A stretch of DNA of 64,000 bases, taken from Paenibacillus plantarum (GTDB taxonomy: Bacteria > Bacillota > Bacilli > Paenibacillales > NBRC-103111). The notes under the pieces were generated by a model that was not told the origin of the DNA, did not search any database, and saw nothing but the letters and a program-made list of their open reading frames with translations. A program made the translations under genes and the position numbers. Of the stretch, positions 45,256 to 54,375 are shown in pieces (position 1 is the stretch's first letter; every line of letters begins with the position of its first letter). The stretch spans positions 496,001 to 560,000 of the forward strand of contig NZ_WHNY01000075.1 of NCBI RefSeq assembly GCF_013141695.1, read 5' to 3'.

Positions 45256-46254
45256 ATGGCAAACAAACGAGTTCATGTCTATGTGTTATCTGGATTTCTG
45301 GGGAGTGGTAAAACGACTTTGCTCACCAAAGCCATCGATTATTTCACCGAAGCGGGCCGCAAGCCGGCTGTGATTATGAACGAAATAGGCGAGGTGAATT
45401 TGGATGGACAATTAATTGCTAATGAAGTCCCTATGTCGGAACTGCTTGGCGGATGCATTTGCTGTTCGAGTCGTGGTGATCTTGGCACAGCGTTGAACGA
45501 ATTAGTGACAGGGGAACAGCCAGATTTAATTTTCGTTGAATCGACGGGGATTGCGAATCCTATGGAAATTATTGATGAGATTACGGACGCTTCGCTCATA
45601 CTCCCGATAGAGCTTTCAGCCATCATCACAGTTGTAGATGCCCCGCAGCTACTTGAATTAAATCGAACAAGTCGCGGAAAAACCTACCGTCTCATGCGGG
45701 ATCAAATTCGATGTGCGAACTTGCTCCTGCTCAATAAGACGGACTTGCTGCAGGAATCGGCGCTTCAAGAAGTGCATGATCTCGTAAGGGAATGGAATCC
45801 TTATGCGGATTTGCATTATACCGTCTTCAGTCAGATCGATATCAAGCTAATTGAAGATATTCATACAGAGGGTTCTGACAGGTCACCAGTTCAGGTAGAA
45901 TCGAATGAAGAGGTAGTTCCGCATAGCCACGAGCATCATCATGAGCATGATCATCATCATTCGCATAACCATGTAATGGCGTATACCCATTTTTTTGAAC
46001 GGGCCGTAGATAGTAACGCATTTGAACAATTCGTGAGCCAACTTCCTCAGGAAGTGTATCGTGCCAAAGGGATTCTCAGCTTCTCGGATACATCAAGCCG
46101 GTTCTTATTCCAATACGCCTATAGAGAAATGGATTTTGTGAAAATAACGCCTAAGGGCGACGTGCCTGACGTAGCAGTCTTCATTGGGGAGAACTTTGCC
46201 AAGGATGTCATTCGCACAGAGTTGCTGAAATTAGAAGCGGAGTCGGATACATAG
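45256..46254 (+). CDS. COG0523 GTPase, putative zinc metallochaperone
   Basis: A 332-residue G3E GTPase: P-loop SGFLGSGKTTLL (13-23), the metal-binding GGCICC motif (about 66-71), NKTD, and a histidine-rich loop SHEHHHEHDHHHSHNH (about 220-236) before the CobW C-terminal domain. Such proteins insert zinc into client enzymes when zinc is scarce. A zur gene follows directly, which supports a zinc role. A clear Zur operator was not found; only a half-site-like GTAATTA lies at 45222. Confidence 0.9.
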   Translation: MANKRVHVYVLSGFLGSGKTTLLTKAIDYFTEAGRKPAVIMNEIGEVNLDGQLIANEVPMSELLGGCICCSSRGDLGTALNELVTGEQPDLIFVESTGIANPMEIIDEITDASLILPIELSAIITVVDAPQLLELNRTSRGKTYRLMRDQIRCANLLLLNKTDLLQESALQEVHDLVREWNPYADLHYTVFSQIDIKLIEDIHTEGSDRSPVQVESNEEVVPHSHEHHHEHDHHHSHNHVMAYTHFFERAVDSNAFEQFVSQLPQEVYRAKGILSFSDTSSRFLFQYAYREMDFVKITPKGDVPDVAVFIGENFAKDVIRTELLKLEAESDT

Positions 46255-46390
46255 AAGATAAACAGCCTAATGGCAAGTCCTTGGCTAAAATCCGGTGCAT
46301 ACAATTTCCGTCATCGTTCTACACTTGACGCAAGTGGCCTATTTGCTGCACTATAATAGGAGAACATTTCAACACAGAGGGGTAATGCAA

Positions 46391-46843
46391 GTGAGTACGC
46401 ATACGGATACGATTGATGAGATGCTAAGAGCGATGTCGCAGAAGGGCTGGCGCATTACAGAGCAGCGCAGAAGCTTAGCGACCTTATTCGCAGAATCGGG
46501 CAGTTACTTAGCGCCGAAGGATGTTTATGATCATATGAAAATAAAATATCCAGGCGTAAGCTTCGATACGGTGTATCGCAATCTCCGATTGTTGAGCGAG
46601 ATGGGTGTTCTGGAGCAATTTCATTTGGCGGATGGCTTGAAGTTCAAAGCGAGTTGTTTGTCCCATCATCATCATCACATGATTTGCGTCAGCTGCGAGA
46701 AGACTGTGACGTTTGAGTTCTGTCCGATGAAGCTTGTAAAGGATTTGCCGGAGAGCTTTGAGATTCAAAGCCATCGGTTTGAAATATTTGGCTATTGTGC
46801 CGATTGTAAATCAGCCATGCCTGCTGCTCAGATGAGCGAGTAA
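46391..46843 (+). CDS. zur: Fur-family zinc uptake repressor
   Basis: A 150-residue Fur family protein that matches B. subtilis Zur: winged helix with FDTVYRNLRLLSEMGVLEQF, then SHHHHHMICVSCEKTVTFEFCPM and FGYCADCKSA. The two CxxC pairs bind structural zinc and the His run the sensing zinc. The GTG at 46391 with AGGGGT seven bases before is preferred to the long open frame upstream. A TTGACG at 46325 and TATAAT at 46352 lie before it, but 21 bases apart. A terminator follows. Confidence 0.9.
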   Translation: MSTHTDTIDEMLRAMSQKGWRITEQRRSLATLFAESGSYLAPKDVYDHMKIKYPGVSFDTVYRNLRLLSEMGVLEQFHLADGLKFKASCLSHHHHHMICVSCEKTVTFEFCPMKLVKDLPESFEIQSHRFEIFGYCADCKSAMPAAQMSE

Positions 46844-46866
46844 TTGGCGTTAGATGTATTAAGAAG

Positions 46867-46907
46867 AAAGCAGTCTGCTGGGGATGAACCCGGTAAGACT
46901 GCTTTTT
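46867..46907 (+). terminator. rho-independent terminator after zur
   Basis: AAAGCAGTCT with AGACTGCTTT (outer 10-bp stem), inner CGGG pairing, followed by Ts. Confidence 0.85.
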
Positions 46908-46916
46908 GCATGTGTA

Positions 46917-47984
46917 TTATTTGCTTTTGGTTACGTGTAGCAGCTCAGGAACTGTGACGAACGTATAACCAGCTGCCTTAAGCTTAGTAATTAATGGTCC
47001 AATTGCTTGCACGGTGCCTGATAGATCTTGACTGTCCGCACCTCCAGAATGCTGGAGAATAATAGACCCGGGTTTCGTTTGCTGCATGATATTGTGAAGG
47101 ACCTGATCGGAATTCAGTGATTTCCAGTCGAGGGAATCGACATTCCAGTTCACAATTAAGTAGTGATGATCTGCAATCCATTTGACCTGTTCTTCGTTAA
47201 TTGCGCCATAGGGGGGACGGATTAACCTAGGTGCGTAGCCGATAAGGTTGTGTAAAATGTTTTCTGTACTCTCAATTTGGTTTTGAAATTTATCCACAGA
47301 GAGCTTTGGTAAATTCTCATGGCTGTAGGAGTGGTTGCCGATGACATGCCCCTCATTCACGATTCGCTTGATGACATCGGGATGCGAGTTAGCCATAGCA
47401 CCAAGTACGAAAAAGGTTGCTTTCACTTGATTTGCTTTTAAGGCATCAAGTACTTTCGGCGTAAACCGAGTATCGGGTCCATCGTCAAAGGTTAACGCGA
47501 CTTTCTTCTCCTGACTGGAGCCGCGGAGCTTGAACGTGTCGGGATATTTAACAACCAGCTGAGAGAGTGTAAGCTTTTTCTGAGAAATTCTAACTTGGCC
47601 TTGATTTTTTTGAACGGGCAAAGAAGGACGCTTAGAGACCTCGGGTTGAGCTACAGGCCTTTTCGGATTGATCTTAGGCTTCAAGCTGGGAGTCAACGTA
47701 GGACGTGGAGCAAGTGTAGGGTTTGGAGCTCGTGTAGGTGCTGTGGGCAACGCAGAAGCAGAGGGCGTGCTCGCGGGTGGCAACATGCTCAATTGCTTGG
47801 AACCGGAAGCATCTGTAATCAACGGGGACTCCGTAAAGTCCCTAATAGCCTCCAGGGATGTCTGAGTGACATCTGGAGTCGAATGTTGGGTTGAGCTCTG
47901 ATTTTGAAAAGGCTTCGTTAAAGGCGTACCGCAGCTGGTTACAAGCAGACAAACGATGCTAAAGGACCAAAGCCGCTTGGTCAT
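46917..47984 (-). CDS. polysaccharide deacetylase lipoprotein
   Basis: A 355-residue NodB-type deacetylase. A lipobox LVTSC puts the lipid-modified Cys at 18. A long Pro/Thr/Ala linker (60-130) leads to the catalytic domain with TFDDGPD (165-171), HSYSH (218-222, metal ligands), RPPYGA and a closing ILQHSGG. It should deacetylate peptidoglycan or another wall glycan on the outer membrane face. It is convergent with zur. Confidence 0.92.
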   Translation of the reverse strand: MTKRLWSFSIVCLLVTSCGTPLTKPFQNQSSTQHSTPDVTQTSLEAIRDFTESPLITDASGSKQLSMLPPASTPSASALPTAPTRAPNPTLAPRPTLTPSLKPKINPKRPVAQPEVSKRPSLPVQKNQGQVRISQKKLTLSQLVVKYPDTFKLRGSSQEKKVALTFDDGPDTRFTPKVLDALKANQVKATFFVLGAMANSHPDVIKRIVNEGHVIGNHSYSHENLPKLSVDKFQNQIESTENILHNLIGYAPRLIRPPYGAINEEQVKWIADHHYLIVNWNVDSLDWKSLNSDQVLHNIMQQTKPGSIILQHSGGADSQDLSGTVQAIGPLITKLKAAGYTFVTVPELLHVTKSK

Positions 47985-48105
47985 GACAATCCCCTCCGAG
48001 CATTATGACTATACTCTAGGTTTTGTAAGGGGAGGCGAAATTATCCCGTGCAAATAACGGAAACAGATTCTTCTATAAGAGGGGCCGAGTAACAAGGGGG
48101 ATAGG

Positions 48106-48603
48106 CTATGAAATAATTTTTTGAAACGTAACAATATCTAAAAAATGACCCCATTTGAAGCCAACCTCTCGATAGTGTGCACATTGTTGGTAGCCATTTC
48201 GGGTGAACATATGGATGCTAGCTGAATTATCCGCACAAACAGTTGCAATTAAAGAATGGAAGTCGCGCTCCTTCGCGAACGCTTCAACATATTGAATAGA
48301 GGCAGATCCGATCCCCTTGCCAACGCATGCTGGATGAAGATAAATGGTCACTTCACCTGTTGTATCATAGGCTTGTTTTTTCTTATGGGGCATAATTTGA
48401 ACATAGCCTTGCAACTTCTCATCTAGCAGAATGACATACGTTTGATAACGAGGATTAGCGTGGACGACACTTTCTGTGAATTCGGGTAACGCAACAGGCT
48501 CCGTATGGAACGAATAGGTTGAATGAATAACGAAATGATTGTAAATATCCATCAGTAAAGGAATATCGGACGTTTCTAAAGGCTTGAATGTTGGGGAAGA
48601 CAT
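48106..48603 (-). CDS. GNAT N-acetyltransferase, phosphinothricin-acetyltransferase-like
   Basis: A 165-residue acetyltransferase: LMDIYNHFVIHSTYSFHTEP near the start, EVTIYLHPACVGKGIGSAS (acetyl-CoA motif A), NSASIHMFTRNGY and REVGFKWGHFLD. The overall pattern is that of PAT/YncA type enzymes; the substrate is not predictable. Confidence 0.88.
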   Translation of the reverse strand: MSSPTFKPLETSDIPLLMDIYNHFVIHSTYSFHTEPVALPEFTESVVHANPRYQTYVILLDEKLQGYVQIMPHKKKQAYDTTGEVTIYLHPACVGKGIGSASIQYVEAFAKERDFHSLIATVCADNSASIHMFTRNGYQQCAHYREVGFKWGHFLDIVTFQKIIS

Positions 48604-48757
48604 GATGTGGGCACCTCACTCAGTTAAGAAGTCAATTTGCAATATAAGTTCAACGGGGGAAGCTAATCCCTTGCTCCGAAATGACATTTTCAAATAGACA
48701 TTCCGTCCTAATCCATGTATCTTAGATAATATATCTACTAGAATTAGGGGGAGTCAC

Positions 48758-49042
48758 ATGTCGGGCAATTCAAGTTATATTCTCGTGATCGTCATTGGTG
48801 TTATCGTACTCGCTGGCCTGACTTACATGAATCTTCGCAAAATAAGCAAATCCACAGCCGATTTGACACAGCTTAAAAAAAGAACCCTTCTCTGGAGCGA
48901 AATTTCCCTTGCATTGTTCGTTGTGCAATTGTTTTTCCGTGATCGTAACGGCGGATTCTTATTGTTCTTCGGTATACTCACCCTGTTCACAGGGGCGCAT
49001 TACTTAGGGGTCTTATATTATTCACGTAAAAGAAACCGATAA
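48758..49042 (+). CDS. small membrane protein, unknown
   Basis: A 94-residue protein with an N-terminal helix (YILVIVIGVIVLAGLTYM), a basic stretch (KKR) and two later hydrophobic segments. Not recognised. AGGGGGAG lies before the ATG and a terminator follows. Confidence 0.65.
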   Translation: MSGNSSYILVIVIGVIVLAGLTYMNLRKISKSTADLTQLKKRTLLWSEISLALFVVQLFFRDRNGGFLLFFGILTLFTGAHYLGVLYYSRKRNR

Positions 49043-49048
49043 AAGTGA

Positions 49049-49090
49049 AGAGGCTCTCCACGTAGCGTGCTACGGAGGGGAGCCTCTATT
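49049..49090. terminator. terminator hairpin
   Basis: AGAGGCTC with GGAGCCTCT forms the outer stem around a second pairing (CGTAGC with GCTACG); T-rich on the right and modestly A-rich on the left. Confidence 0.65.
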
Positions 49091-49124
49091 TGATTGTCTC
49101 AATCTATACGCCTGCACGGACGTG

Positions 49125-49301
49125 CTAGTCGTTCCAAGTCGTTGGCTTCGTCTTTGTCGGTGTTTTCCATTTCTGATACCATTTCTTCTTCTGCTTCTGC
49201 TTCTGTCCCATTAATGTTCGTAACTGCAACATCACAAGCTTAGCGCGGTCTTCATCGGCATACTTGTCACGTAGATTCTCAAATACAGGCTGATCTTTCA
49301 T
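49125..49301 (-). CDS. small basic protein, unknown
   Basis: A 58-residue protein with an acidic helical start (MKDQPVFENLRDKYADEDRA) and a very basic end (KQKQKKKWYQKWK). The ATG at 49301 follows GAAGG; the open frame further upstream has no ribosome site and looks non-coding. Not recognised. Confidence 0.55.
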   Translation of the reverse strand: MKDQPVFENLRDKYADEDRAKLVMLQLRTLMGQKQKQKKKWYQKWKTPTKTKPTTWND

Positions 49302-49468
49302 GGCTGACCTTCTTTTCTGACTGTAGGATGAATGTAAAACAGAGAATGTATGTTCTTGTTTTTGATTATAGCATAAAATGGAATAGAGGATCAAGCCTAC
49401 CAGAAGGAGAGCGTGTTGTAAATGTGGAATGTAAGTAGCAGTCAAACAAATTCCTAACGAGGTGAACA

Positions 49469-50218
49469 ATGAAAAGGTTTATTTTATTATTACTAGTACT
49501 CTCTGTCCCAGTTGGCGTAGCTGGAGCTGCTACTTTAAATGGAGATTTCGAAGGGAATCCTATTGTACAAGTAACATCCGAAGGGCAAAATTTAAAAGTC
49601 GATGAATTACCCGCAATGATTTATAAAGATCACACTGTAGTGCCCTTGTCTATGTTACGACAACTTGGGGTTCTCGTGACATGGAATCCCGCTACATATA
49701 GTGTAAATGTGACAATGCCTCAATCTACCTCAGCCAATCCATTAAATCCAGCCAAACAAGAATTAGAAAACTTGACGAATGTCTATCAATGGCTAAAAGA
49801 TACGGATACAGCCTTGCTAACTTTCTCGCAACAACTTCAGCAGTATGCCAATTTAACGAATGGAAATGAATTTACGAGTCAATTAAATATGGATTTTGAA
49901 GAATTAATGAAACAATACAATGAATCCACCCAAATGGCACTAAATCTTATACAAACAGTAAGTAATTCAGATGATCTTAAATCCATTATTAAGAATGAGA
50001 GCGATGCATATAACAATCTTCAACAAACAAAGAGTTTGCTAGTGTTTAAACTTATTGGAAATAGTATGCCGGATTTCGAGAAACAATTTGGCATCAGCCT
50101 GCTTAACGCTACGCGTACAGCACAAAAAAACTTGAACAACACGAATGCAATCCTTCATGAACTGCAACGTAAGCATAACGAACTCTTGCAAGTCAAATCT
50201 TCTAAAACAAGCACCTAG
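49469..50218 (+). CDS. secreted protein with stalk (copper amine oxidase N-terminal-like) domain
   Basis: A 249-residue protein with a signal peptide (MKRFILLLLVLSVPVGVAGA) and one half of a copper-amine-oxidase-N-type stalk repeat: LPAMIYKDHTVVPLSMLRQLGVLVTWNP. The rest is helical and Asn/Gln-rich. It probably sits at the cell wall. It begins 19 bases before the related next gene ends its leader, so the two are likely an operon. Confidence 0.75.
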   Translation: MKRFILLLLVLSVPVGVAGAATLNGDFEGNPIVQVTSEGQNLKVDELPAMIYKDHTVVPLSMLRQLGVLVTWNPATYSVNVTMPQSTSANPLNPAKQELENLTNVYQWLKDTDTALLTFSQQLQQYANLTNGNEFTSQLNMDFEELMKQYNESTQMALNLIQTVSNSDDLKSIIKNESDAYNNLQQTKSLLVFKLIGNSMPDFEKQFGISLLNATRTAQKNLNNTNAILHELQRKHNELLQVKSSKTST

Positions 50219-50236
50219 ACTATAGGGGGATAATAT

Positions 50237-51718
50237 GTGTTGTATCGGGTATGTGTGATATTCGTGGCTTTTACAGCTATGCTGCTAAATTGTTATACCC
50301 TAACGAGCTATGCTAATGATGGGAAAAGATCGGTCGGTGTAAAGATTCAATTGACCATTAACGATGTTACGGCAGCAGTGAATGGGCAGAAAACGACGCT
50401 TTCAACACCGCCTGTGTTGTTAAATAATACGACAATGGTCCCTCTTCGTTTTATTGCAGATGCCTTGAAGGCAGATTTGACATGGAATACGGAGGACCAG
50501 TCCATCACTCTCAAGTATGCGGGGCATTCGATACAACTTTCCATTGATAACAGAATTGTTCGTATTGATAATCAGAGTAAGGCGCTAGAGCAGCCAGCAG
50601 TCATAATGAATAATACTACGCTAGTGCCATTGAGATTTATTGCAGAAAACTTGAATCAAACCGTTACTTTCAATGATGAAACGAAATCCATTATAATCAC
50701 AACGCCTCATCCGAGAGCTGCGGAGATTCGTGTCGACAACTTAATGACGGCTTCGAATATGGGGTTTACCAATAATTTTTTTCTCGAACGACCCAATGTA
50801 AATGTGATCAGTATGGCATCCGATCAGCACAATCTGATCTACATTTTAGAGCGAAATGCAGCTTCCGAGATGAGTTTCATCCTTCGAGTCTATAATGAAG
50901 TAACAGGTGAAATGAAAGTGATGTACAGCGGTTTTGATCAGAGCTTTAATTTTGACTATAGGGATCCGAAGTTTGGAGAGCAGCATATTAACGCCAGCAT
51001 TCTCTCGCCGCGCAAACTTGTATATGATTCTAAATTGGATATGCTTTATTTAATGGCTACCAGTAGTTTTTCTTCTGATACGAGTGTATCTACCGTCATA
51101 TATGAGATTGCATCCAATGTTCGAATGATGACATATACAATCGGGAAAACGACTTATCATCCAGGTAACTTTATGGTGACGCCCGATGGTCAGCATTTTT
51201 ACTTCAGCGATATTCTTCATGATCACATATATGCAGGCGAATCGGGTCAGCAAGCAAATGTATTCATGTCTTTCACTCCTGATAAGGAAAATGTGAAACT
51301 GGCAGCCATTATGAATGATGGTAAAATGTTTGTTCTAGATGTATCTAAGCAATCGATTTTTGAACTGGAGGAATCCGGAAATCTGAGGTTCGTAGCTCCC
51401 ATAGACATAAAAGAAGAGATTCTGAGGGTATACGAGGATAACGAAACTTTCTATGTCGAAGGGCAACGACAGATTTGGGAAGTAAAGACAACGGGTGAAA
51501 CCCAGCCTTATTTCGGTTTGAAAGATATTGCTGCTTATAACACCGGACTCTACCTCCCAAAAACCAATACGTACGACGCCAGTGCTTTTGCCAATATGGG
51601 GTTTTCGTTTGGAGGGATGCTATCATTTAACGTTTTTGCAATTAATCAACACGGAAATGTAGTGATGTATGACGGGTCGTATCATCTGCTGAGAAGGATC
51701 AATGTTTATAATCAGTAG
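50237..51718 (+). CDS. secreted protein with two stalk repeats and a beta-propeller-like region
   Basis: A 493-residue protein. A signal peptide (residues 1-28) is followed by two stalk repeats, TTMVPLRFIADALKADLTWN and TTLVPLRFIAENLNQTVTFN, and a long C-terminal region of repeated beta strands that reads like a propeller (LIYILERNAAS, KLDMLYLMATSSF, GQHFYFSD). It starts with GTG behind AGGGGGA. The ligand is unknown. Confidence 0.78.
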   Translation: MLYRVCVIFVAFTAMLLNCYTLTSYANDGKRSVGVKIQLTINDVTAAVNGQKTTLSTPPVLLNNTTMVPLRFIADALKADLTWNTEDQSITLKYAGHSIQLSIDNRIVRIDNQSKALEQPAVIMNNTTLVPLRFIAENLNQTVTFNDETKSIIITTPHPRAAEIRVDNLMTASNMGFTNNFFLERPNVNVISMASDQHNLIYILERNAASEMSFILRVYNEVTGEMKVMYSGFDQSFNFDYRDPKFGEQHINASILSPRKLVYDSKLDMLYLMATSSFSSDTSVSTVIYEIASNVRMMTYTIGKTTYHPGNFMVTPDGQHFYFSDILHDHIYAGESGQQANVFMSFTPDKENVKLAAIMNDGKMFVLDVSKQSIFELEESGNLRFVAPIDIKEEILRVYEDNETFYVEGQRQIWEVKTTGETQPYFGLKDIAAYNTGLYLPKTNTYDASAFANMGFSFGGMLSFNVFAINQHGNVVMYDGSYHLLRRINVYNQ

Positions 51719-51754
51719 GGTTAATTGCATTATAACAGAGCTTTTATTTAACTC

Positions 51755-51784
51755 GCCTGAGGGAGTATCCCTTGGGCTTTTTTT
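51755..51784 (+). terminator. rho-independent terminator
   Basis: GCCTGAGGG with CCCTTGGGC around AGTAT, followed by seven Ts. A second inverted repeat, CCTGCTAG with CTAGCAGG, lies at 51794-51820. Confidence 0.8.
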
Positions 51785-51876
51785 CAGCTATAACCCTGCT
51801 AGCAAAAAAAACTAGCAGGGCTTATTCTGGTGAAGGGTGAGATCCCATTCGCCCATCATTTTTTAACTAGATATTA

Positions 51877-52035
51877 TTATTCTTTCTCTTCCTTTGATGG
51901 TCGTATAAAAGCAATGTCTCTGTTAATTAGCTCTTTTTCAAGTAATTCAATAAACTCTTCATTTAGATTCAATATAAGAGCATCTTTGTATGCCGAAAGT
52001 AAAGCGTCGTCACTCAGCTTCAAGTTGTATCTCAA
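51877..52035 (-). CDS. sda: sporulation inhibitor Sda
   Basis: A 52-residue protein read on the minus strand: LKLSDDALLSAYKDALILNL, then NEEFIELLEKELINRDI, matching the helical hairpin of Sda, which binds the histidine kinase KinA and blocks sporulation when DNA replication is disturbed. A TTG start at 52033-52035 follows GGGAGATG by 5 bases. It ends in a charged tail, a little longer than the 46-residue B. subtilis form. No DnaA or LexA box was found in its short upstream region. The plus-strand frame across it is a shadow. Confidence 0.82.
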   Translation of the reverse strand: MRYNLKLSDDALLSAYKDALILNLNEEFIELLEKELINRDIAFIRPSKEEKE

Positions 52036-52211
52036 ATTTACATCTCCCTGTAGCGAATGGGATTTTACCCCTCACATTAGGTATTATGTACTATATGGAA
52101 TATTTTAGGTTACATTATTCGACAAAAAGCATTAAATCATTTGAAATGAACAAAGTTTGAAGATTTGTGCTAGTGTTAGTGTCTTAGGGAAAGTCATTGT
52201 TGGAGGTCTAG

Positions 52212-52480
52212 ATGAAAAAAGTTGCCGCGGCCTTAATAATGAAAGAAAACAAAATCCTTATTGCGCAACGGAAGTCTACCGACAAGCTTGCTGGCAAGTG
52301 GTAGTTTCCCTGGAGGGAAGCTAGAGGTTGGGGAAACTTTAGAAGAATGTTTGAAGCGTGAAATGGACGAGGAGTTTGGAATTGATAGATGGATATCTGT
52401 TAAAGAAATGAGTCAGTTTGATTTTGCTACTGCGGATGTACCATTCATTGAAAAATTGAAGAGCTTTATATAGAAGCTTT
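52212..52480 (+). pseudogene. decayed Nudix (MutT) hydrolase, copy 1
   Basis: The start MKKVAAALIMKENKILIAQR and KSTDKLAGKW match Nudix proteins. Then TGG is followed by TAG and a one-base insertion where copy 2 reads WEFPGGK, which breaks the Nudix box. The frame resumes as LEVGETLEECLKREMDEEFG (the Nudix helix) and then lacks the central part before QFDFATADVPFIE. It cannot make a full enzyme. Confidence 0.85.
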
Positions 52481-52499
52481 TTCTAATCATACGACAGCA

Positions 52500-53148
52500 T
52501 AATAAACGGCATCCTGTATTTGCAGCAATATGTACCACCTGGTACTCCTAATCGTCGGTTTAACCCAAAGGCGAGCTTTCAAATTGATCTTAAGAAGGTG
52601 CCGGAAGATACGCTGGAACGCTTAGCCGAGGTGAATCGCAGCGTTGCTAGGTAAGGACATCAACAAGCCAAGGAGATTGCAGTACTTCTAGATGGTAGAA
52701 CCGGAGCGCAGTTAGGTCGCGCAACCGGGACAATCAATCAGGCTAAGTTTAGTAGGGAAATGGACTTTGTGCTGCGGGAGGCGCCAAATGACTCCATTAT
52801 CTTGACTTACAACCATCCTCAAGGGACAGAAACAATATAAAGGATGCTCGTAACCTGGCACTGTAATCATCGCTCTCTCAAATCGTTGCTGTTGGCCATG
52901 ATGGTGGTATCAGTAGCATATCGACACTAGGTGAAACGGTAGACACTTTAGTATTTAATGAAGTCATGGCAACGATTTCAGTAAAGATAAACGGACAGTT
53001 AAAATCTTCGACTAAGTATGCTACAATGTCGGTATCAGAACAAAAGGCTTACTTTTCGGATGCTGTGATGTTGGCCGTTATTGAAGAATTGGGGTGGTTA
53101 TATGGCGAAGACTTCGAAACATCAAGAGCAAGAGATTGGGGGATTTGA
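52500..53148 (+). pseudogene. broken toxin- or phage-structural-like gene
   Basis: Pieces in more than one frame: TPNRRFNPKASFQIDLKKVP, a stop, then AKEIAVLLDGRTGAQLGRAT and DSIILTYNHPQGT, a stop, then VGHDGGISSISTL and finally an intact tail at 52966-53148 (MATISVKINGQLKSS onward). The middle piece, with TYNHP and the later GHDG, resembles a JAB-like peptidase or a phage head-associated toxin module. The product cannot be made as one chain. A small ORF overlaps its end. Confidence 0.55.
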
Positions 53149-53251
53149 CGAAACCTTTATGGATAACCTCAATCCCGAAGATCCGCACTTTGTTGAAAAG
53201 TTCATTGAAGCTGTTAAACGGCCGATTGAGGTTGTAAAAGACGAAAAATAG
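53102..53251 (+). CDS. 49-residue acidic protein overlapping the broken toxin-like gene
   Basis: An ATG with GGGGTGG upstream opens 49 codons ending TAG. The peptide is acidic: EIGGFDETFMDNLNPEDPHF, then VEKFIEAVKRPIEVV. It overlaps the end of the broken gene in another frame, the usual place of a small companion gene. Not recognised. Confidence 0.5.
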   Translation: MAKTSKHQEQEIGGFDETFMDNLNPEDPHFVEKFIEAVKRPIEVVKDEK

Positions 53252-53395
53252 AGGCACTCACATTAAAGTGCTTATTTATTTGTCGCTCTTAAACCCTATG
53301 TATCCCAAATATAGTTTAAATATTTATTAATGCTGTTCAGATATGAAAATTTGAAAGAATTTTTGTTAACATTGAGGGGTTAATTGGTGATATGA

Positions 53396-53587
53396 GTGGC
53401 GGATAAAGTTCTCTTAAAAGAAGCTTGGACAAAACAACCATTCGGAATTATTGGCTATGAAATATTGAATGAGGATCAGATATTCGTTGAATATGCTAAT
53501 AAGTATGGATTTAGGGTGGCAGTTCGTGATTTAAAGATTGATCGGTCGGAATGGGATAGATTAATCAAGCTCTTGAGAAGTAGATGA
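53396..53587 (+). CDS. 63-residue protein, unknown
   Basis: A small protein starting with GTG: KQPFGIIGYEILNEDQIFVE and VRDLKIDRSEWDRLIKLLRS. Not recognised; the ribosome site is weak. It is followed 5 bases later by the next frame, as in small immunity gene clusters. Confidence 0.45.
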   Translation: MADKVLLKEAWTKQPFGIIGYEILNEDQIFVEYANKYGFRVAVRDLKIDRSEWDRLIKLLRSR

Positions 53588-53592
53588 AGTAA

Positions 53593-54018
53593 ATGAGCAA
53601 AAGTGTTGGTTCAATCTTTGATGAGAGTGACTGGGATTCCGTTAGCTTCTCAAAAGATCCAATTATGTTTGAATCCTCAAGCGGGTATGTTCATAACCGC
53701 TTTATCATGAGTCAGTTTTTCTTTTGGGTGAAATCGACATTATATAATATCAGAACCATTTTTAGGATTACTGAATTTTCAGGAGTCCTTTTTCTGTTGC
53801 CCTGCCATATGGCCTTAAACTGGGTATTCATTCACAGGTGGATCGAGATTGTAGGCATCCATATCTTGTGGGTAATTTTTTTATTGGCTCTGTTAAAACT
53901 CGATGTTGATTATAAAAAAACTATGGTCAGCTCTGTTCAACGAACCTTTGTGGAAAATGATACAATGGGGTTACATTCGTATACAGGAGTTGAAGAACAT
54001 GGATTTTGTAGTGGTTAA
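53593..54018 (+). CDS. membrane protein, possibly damaged by a repeat insertion
   Basis: A 141-residue frame with one strong membrane segment pair (IEIVGIHILWVIFLLALLKL). From 53764 to about 53840 it contains a terminator-like stem and a following segment that recurs around the intron site at 54636 and 58494, so this portion may be an inserted repeat that happened to stay open. The last 20 codons overlap the next gene. Not recognised. Confidence 0.35.
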   Translation: MSKSVGSIFDESDWDSVSFSKDPIMFESSSGYVHNRFIMSQFFFWVKSTLYNIRTIFRITEFSGVLFLLPCHMALNWVFIHRWIEIVGIHILWVIFLLALLKLDVDYKKTMVSSVQRTFVENDTMGLHSYTGVEEHGFCSG

Positions 54019-54319
54019 TTTAAATAATGATGAGGACACTCCCGAGTTTCCAAACAAAGATAACGTAGGACATGTTGAAATTTTAGAAAATAATCGAGTG
54101 ATGATCACTTTAAGTAAAAATGGATTAATTGGTTTTGCACAGGAATTACTAAGACTGGCTTATAATGATTATAAAAGCAGTTATCATGTACACGTCGATC
54201 CAAGCGAAAAAGGATATCTTTCCCAAGCAATGGGCTTTTTCTCAATGCCCAATAGTGATGAGTTAATAATTTCTTGCGGAGATTTTGAACCGATTGACTC
54301 ATATCTAAAAGAAAAGTAA
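53999..54319 (+). CDS. putative immunity protein (Imm32-like)
   Basis: A 106-residue protein: MDFVVVNLNNDEDTPEFPN, then VMITLSKNGLIGFAQELLRLA, SSYHVHVDPSEKGYLS and DELIISCGDFE. The pattern of a helix after LSKNGL and an HVHVDP strand resembles immunity proteins of polymorphic toxin systems (Imm32 type). The ATG at 53999 with AGGAG nine bases before is preferred to the ATG at 53903, which adds an unlikely stretch. The cognate toxin seems lost. Confidence 0.5.
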   Translation: MDFVVVNLNNDEDTPEFPNKDNVGHVEILENNRVMITLSKNGLIGFAQELLRLAYNDYKSSYHVHVDPSEKGYLSQAMGFFSMPNSDELIISCGDFEPIDSYLKEK

Positions 54320-54375
54320 TCAAGGAAGGTAACTTCTAAAATTAGCTAGGGTGCTAATTTTCGCTGGAGGAACGT

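Noticed and set aside
49302..49469. N-terminal extension of the small basic protein at 49125-49301
   Set aside because: No ribosome site at the upstream codon and the extension is hydrophobic, unlike the rest; the ATG at 49301 has GAAGG.
51830..52108. 92-codon plus-strand frame
   Set aside because: It is the shadow of sda on the other strand; no family and no good ribosome site.
53903..54319. Long version of the immunity-like protein starting at 53903
   Set aside because: The first 32 residues overlap the previous gene in another frame and lack a ribosome site; ATG at 53999 has AGGAG.
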